Positions 61,348 to 64,000 of a stretch of DNA of 64,000 nt are shown piece by piece. A program made the translations under genes and the position numbers. Each line of letters opens with the position of its first letter. The stretch's first letter is position 1. A model generated the notes under the pieces. It worked only from the letters and a program-made list of their open reading frames with translations. It did not search any database and was not told the DNA's origin. The stretch comes from Sphingobium arseniciresistens. GTDB lineage: Bacteria; Pseudomonadota; Alphaproteobacteria; Sphingomonadales; Sphingomonadaceae. The DNA lies in NCBI GenBank assembly GCA_029167225.1, contig JARFNK010000003.1:310001-374000 (forward strand). The letters are read 5' to 3'.

Positions 61348-61650
61348 GTCTTCACCTTGTAATGGATGGAAATGGAAATTGGGGATCATCGCGCCGCGCG
61401 GCAACGCCGCATGGCGAAACGGTCATGCGTGATGGCGCGGGGGGTAATGCCATCCGGCATGACTGGCTTGCAATGCGTGGGAGCAGAGGAGCGAGGCAAA
61501 TGCTGGCATGATCTCTTCTCGCCATGATGGCATGGAGGCTGCGGATATCGATGAACAGCACTCCGCCGTCGCAAAACCGACGATCATGTCGCTATCCGCC
61601 ATGACGGCTGTCCTCCCCGATCCTGACGCGCTGGCGTTTTTTTCGGCCCC

Positions 61651-61689
61651 TTGACATATTGGGCAGATATATGTTGGTAGCGCTATCAA
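61651..61689 (+). promoter_or_regulatory. xylX promoter region with LacI-type operator
   Basis: TTGACA at 61651-61656 could be a -35 element; the -10 is unclear. The near-palindrome TTGGTAGC/GCTATCAA at 61674-61689 (one mismatch, centre AGCGCT) has the CG-centred form of LacI/GalR-family operators, as expected for a XylR-like pentose repressor. It lies 26 bases upstream of xylX. The rest of 61348-61650 has no recognisable gene. Confidence 0.6.
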
Positions 61690-61715
61690 ATATGAGTGTC
61701 GAGTAGGAGTTGATG

Positions 61716-62873
61716 ATGTCGGGGGATTTTTCCTTGCGTGACCATTTGCCGTCGGATTGGCGGTCTGGGACATTCGTGGGTCGGGTCCTGACGCAGGACG
61801 GACCGAGCCCGGTGCTGGTCAGCGATGGCATGGTCTATGACGTGGCCGGCGTCGCGCCCACGGTTGCGCAACTGATCGACCGGCTGCCTGCCGATGTGGC
61901 GCAGATCGCGGCGGCGGGCCGTGCGCTTGGCGTGCTCGATGCCCTCGATCTGCCGCTGCTCAGCCCCGTGGACCTGCAATGCGTGAAGGCCTGCGGCGTC
62001 ACCTTCGCGCTCTCGGCGATCGAGCGCGTGATCGAAGAGCGGGCGCGGGGCGATTCTACCGCGGCGGCCGGCATCCGCGGGCGGCTGGAAGAACGAGTCG
62101 GCGGCTCCATCCGCTCGGTCGTGCCCGGCTCGCTGGAAGCGGCGGCGCTCAAGGAAGCGCTGATCGACGATGGCCTGTGGTCGCAATATCTGGAGGTCGC
62201 GATCGGCCCCGATGCAGAGGTGTTCACCAAGGCGCCGGTGCTCTCGACCGTGGGCGCGGGCGCAGACATCGGCGTGCGATCGGACTCCACCTGGAACAAC
62301 CCGGAGCCGGAAATCGTGCTGATCGTCGATTCGCGTGGCAATGCGGTCGGCGCGACACTCGGCAACGACGTCAACCTGCGCGATTTTGAAGGGCGCTCGG
62401 CGCTGCTGCTGGGCAAGGCGAAGGACAATAATGCCTCCTGTGCGCTGGGTCCGCTGATCCGCCTGTTCGACGATGGCTTTACCATGGACGATGTCCGCGC
62501 CGCCGATGTCGAACTGACCATCGAAGGCCCGGAAGGCTATCGGCTGGAAGGCGTTAGCAACATGGCGCAGATCAGCCGCGATCCGCTCGATCTGGTCCGC
62601 CAGACGCTGAGCGAGCATCAATATCCCGATGGCTTCACCCTCTTCCTGGGCACGCTCTTCGCGCCCGTGCAGGATCGTGATGATCCCGGCCGCGGCTTCA
62701 CCCACAAGGTCGGCGATGTCGTGGCGATCTCCACGCCCAAGCTCGGTCGCCTGGTCAACCGGGTGGTGACGTCGAAGGATGCGTCGCCCTGGACCTTTGG
62801 TGTCGTCGCGCTGATGGCGAACCTTGCGGAACGCGGCCTGTTGACTGCCCCGGCGGAAAAGGTTCCGGCATGA
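61716..62873 (+). CDS. xylX: 2-keto-3-deoxypentonate dehydratase, fumarylacetoacetate-hydrolase family
   Basis: 385 residues from ATG 61716, 6 bases after AGGAG; ATG 61713 and TTG 61710 are less well spaced. The C-terminal FAH fold shows the Mg-binding acidic cluster around NNPEPEIVLIVDSRG and NDVNLRDFEG. The LPSDWRSGTFVGRV start and total length match the XylX type. It dehydrates 2-keto-3-deoxy-pentonate to 2-oxoglutarate semialdehyde, the substrate of XylA. Coupled to xylB by ATGA overlap. Confidence 0.88.
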   Translation: MSGDFSLRDHLPSDWRSGTFVGRVLTQDGPSPVLVSDGMVYDVAGVAPTVAQLIDRLPADVAQIAAAGRALGVLDALDLPLLSPVDLQCVKACGVTFALSAIERVIEERARGDSTAAAGIRGRLEERVGGSIRSVVPGSLEAAALKEALIDDGLWSQYLEVAIGPDAEVFTKAPVLSTVGAGADIGVRSDSTWNNPEPEIVLIVDSRGNAVGATLGNDVNLRDFEGRSALLLGKAKDNNASCALGPLIRLFDDGFTMDDVRAADVELTIEGPEGYRLEGVSNMAQISRDPLDLVRQTLSEHQYPDGFTLFLGTLFAPVQDRDDPGRGFTHKVGDVVAISTPKLGRLVNRVVTSKDASPWTFGVVALMANLAERGLLTAPAEKVPA

Positions 62874-63631
62874 GCATGCGCGCAATCTATCCCAGCCTTG
62901 TCGGCAAGCGGGTGTTCATCTCCGGCGGCGGCAGCGGCATTGGCGAGGGCCTGGTCGAGGGGTTCGCGGCGCAGGGCGCTAAGGTGGCCTTCTGCGATAT
63001 ATTGGAAGACGACAGCCGGGCGCTTGTCGCGCGCCTGGGCGATGCCCCGGTGGCCCCCGTCTTCCATGCCTGCGACCTGCGCGACATTGCCACGCTGCAG
63101 GCCGTGCTGGCAAAGGTCGAGGCGGATTTCGGCGGTATCGACATCCTCATCAACAATGCCGCGAGCGATGACCGTCACTCGGTGGAACAGGTGACGCCGG
63201 ACTATTGGGACGAGCGCATGGCGGTGAACCTGCGCCATCAATTCTTCGCCGCGCAGGCCGTGGCCCCCGCCATGCGGCGCGCGGGCGGCGGCGCGATCAT
63301 CAACTTCGGGTCGATCAGCTGGCATCTGGCCCTGCCCGACCTCATCCTCTACCAGACGGCGAAGGCGGCGATTGAAGGCATGACACGCGGCCTCGCCCGC
63401 GATCTGGGGCGTGACAATATCCGCGTGAACACCATCGTTCCGGGTAATGTGAAGACCCCGCGCCAGCTGAAATGGTACACGCCGGAGGGCGAGGCGGAGA
63501 TTGTAGCGGCGCAGTGCCTGGACGGCCGGATCGCTCCGGTGGACGTTGCCGCGCTCGCGATGTTCCTGGCGTCGGACGATGCGCGTATGTGTACCGCCCA
63601 CGATTATTTCATCGACGCCGGCTGGCGCTAG
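62870..63631 (+). CDS. xylB: D-xylose 1-dehydrogenase-type short-chain dehydrogenase
   Basis: 253 residues. Cofactor loop GGGSGIG at 19-25, NNAAS, catalytic Ser148, Tyr161 and Lys165 (spacing 13 and 4). YWDERMAVNLRHQFF, GSISWHLALPDLILYQTAKA, KWYTPEGEAEIVAAQCL and the C-terminal YFIDAGWR closely follow, from memory, Caulobacter XylB. It oxidises D-xylose (or L-arabinose) to the lactone with NAD+. Second gene of the xyl operon, overlapping xylX. Confidence 0.9.
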   Translation: MSMRAIYPSLVGKRVFISGGGSGIGEGLVEGFAAQGAKVAFCDILEDDSRALVARLGDAPVAPVFHACDLRDIATLQAVLAKVEADFGGIDILINNAASDDRHSVEQVTPDYWDERMAVNLRHQFFAAQAVAPAMRRAGGGAIINFGSISWHLALPDLILYQTAKAAIEGMTRGLARDLGRDNIRVNTIVPGNVKTPRQLKWYTPEGEAEIVAAQCLDGRIAPVDVAALAMFLASDDARMCTAHDYFIDAGWR

Positions 63632-63635
63632 ACGC

Positions 63636-64000
63636 ATGGACATCCAGCCCGAAAGCGTCCTTTCCGTGGGCGCCACGCTGGGCGAGGGGCCGCTCTGGGT
63701 CGTACGGGACGCCGCGCTGTGGTTCGTCGATATCAAGCAGCATCGGGTCCACCGCTTCGACCCCGCGCTGGGCATATTGCGCAGCTGGACCGCGCCGTCG
63801 CAGGTCGGCTGGATCGTGCCCACCGATGACGGGCTGTTCGCGGTCGGGCTGCAGACCGGGATCCACCGTTTCGACCCGGCGCACGCGGCCTTCACGCCGC
63901 TGCATGCGCCCGAGGCGCACCTGCCGGGCAACCGCCTGAACGATGCCAGCGTCGATGCGCGTGGACGGCTGTGGTTCGGATCAATGGACGATGCGGAGGA
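63636..64000 (+). CDS. xylC: SMP-30/gluconolactonase family pentonolactonase (3' end outside window)
   Basis: First 121 codons of a six-bladed propeller lactonase, ATG 63636, 4 bases after the xylB stop. The metal site starts with Glu17 in LGEGPLW; the LPGNRLNDASVDARGRLWFGSM block carries the Asn/Asp ligands. It would hydrolyse the pentonolactone made by XylB. The gene runs off the window. A pentonate dehydratase gene is expected downstream but not visible. Confidence 0.88.
   Translation, partial: MDIQPESVLSVGATLGEGPLWVVRDAALWFVDIKQHRVHRFDPALGILRSWTAPSQVGWIVPTDDGLFAVGLQTGIHRFDPAHAAFTPLHAPEAHLPGNRLNDASVDARGRLWFGSMDDAE

Noticed and set aside
61423..61831. Overlapping minus-strand frames in the xylA-xylX gap
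   Set aside because: They run into the xylX coding region and its operator, lack ribosome sites and have low-complexity content.
1..64000. CRISPR array, insertion sequence, integrase or prophage
   Set aside because: No regularly spaced repeats, transposase motifs or phage structural genes were seen; the lower-GC gene at 33751-34959 has no visible flanking repeats.

Overview
The window is GC-rich, tightly packed and reads as chromosomal DNA of an alphaproteobacterium of the Sphingomonadaceae (Sphingobium/Sphingomonas type). The indications are three full-length TonB-dependent receptors, stop/start overlaps of the ATGA type throughout, a Caulobacter-like Weimberg pentose cluster, B12-riboswitch-controlled cobalamin genes and many small sphingomonad-style hypothetical proteins. 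There is no rRNA, CRISPR array, integrase or transposase; one tRNA gene (Gln, anticodon UUG) is present.

Layout. 1-1589: two-component system (3' end of the regulator, then the kinase). 1691-1765: tRNA-Gln. 1.8-4.3 kb: small hypotheticals, a phasin-like protein and an Old Yellow Enzyme. 4.6-9.5 kb: a GH130 / GT4-fusion / GH130 carbohydrate cassette preceded by nested palindromes. 9.7-11.8 kb: membrane acyltransferase and a nitronate monooxygenase-like protein. 12.2-16.8 kb: a TonB receptor behind an AT-rich leader, convergent with a second two-component pair. 17-20.6 kb: HAD phosphatase, Gfo/Idh/MocA oxidoreductase and a COG2509-type flavoprotein. 20.6-25.7 kb: MarR-controlled FUSC/DUF1656/HlyD/outer-membrane-factor efflux operon. 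25.8-33.6 kb: two cobalamin operons, each led by a B12 riboswitch. 33.8-35.0 kb: a compositionally different single gene with a nucleoside-deoxyribosyltransferase/TIR-like C-terminal domain, a candidate defence effector. 35-41.7 kb: small hypothetical, lipase-like protein, AI-2E family transporter, YdcH-like protein, MobA, Atm1-type ABC exporter and TetR regulator. 41.8-50.6 kb: fatty acid hydroxylase family protein, then a seven-gene minus-strand envelope-glycan operon. 50.8-52.7 kb: alpha/beta hydrolase divergent from a LysR regulator. 52.7-59.7 kb: two TonB siderophore receptors flanking a PepSY/DUF3649/DUF3325 membrane operon, with matching Fur-like dyads. 59.8-64.0 kb: Weimberg pathway genes (xylA divergent from xylX-xylB-xylC), the last cut by the window end.

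How the genes work together. The cobalamin operons cover a,c-diamide synthesis, adenosylation, the aminopropanol arm, lower-ligand activation and final assembly. No corrin-ring genes and no cobyric acid synthase are in the window, so those steps must be elsewhere or the cell salvages precursors. The xyl genes oxidise a pentose to 2-oxoglutarate; the dehydratase for the sugar acid probably lies beyond the right edge. The iron block imports ferric siderophores and probably reduces or releases iron at the inner membrane.

Most worth following up are the deoxyribosyltransferase/TIR-like gene at 33751-34959, the GH130-GT4-GH130 cassette, and the seven-gene envelope operon. All functional statements are readings of the sequence and remembered family patterns; no database search was run.
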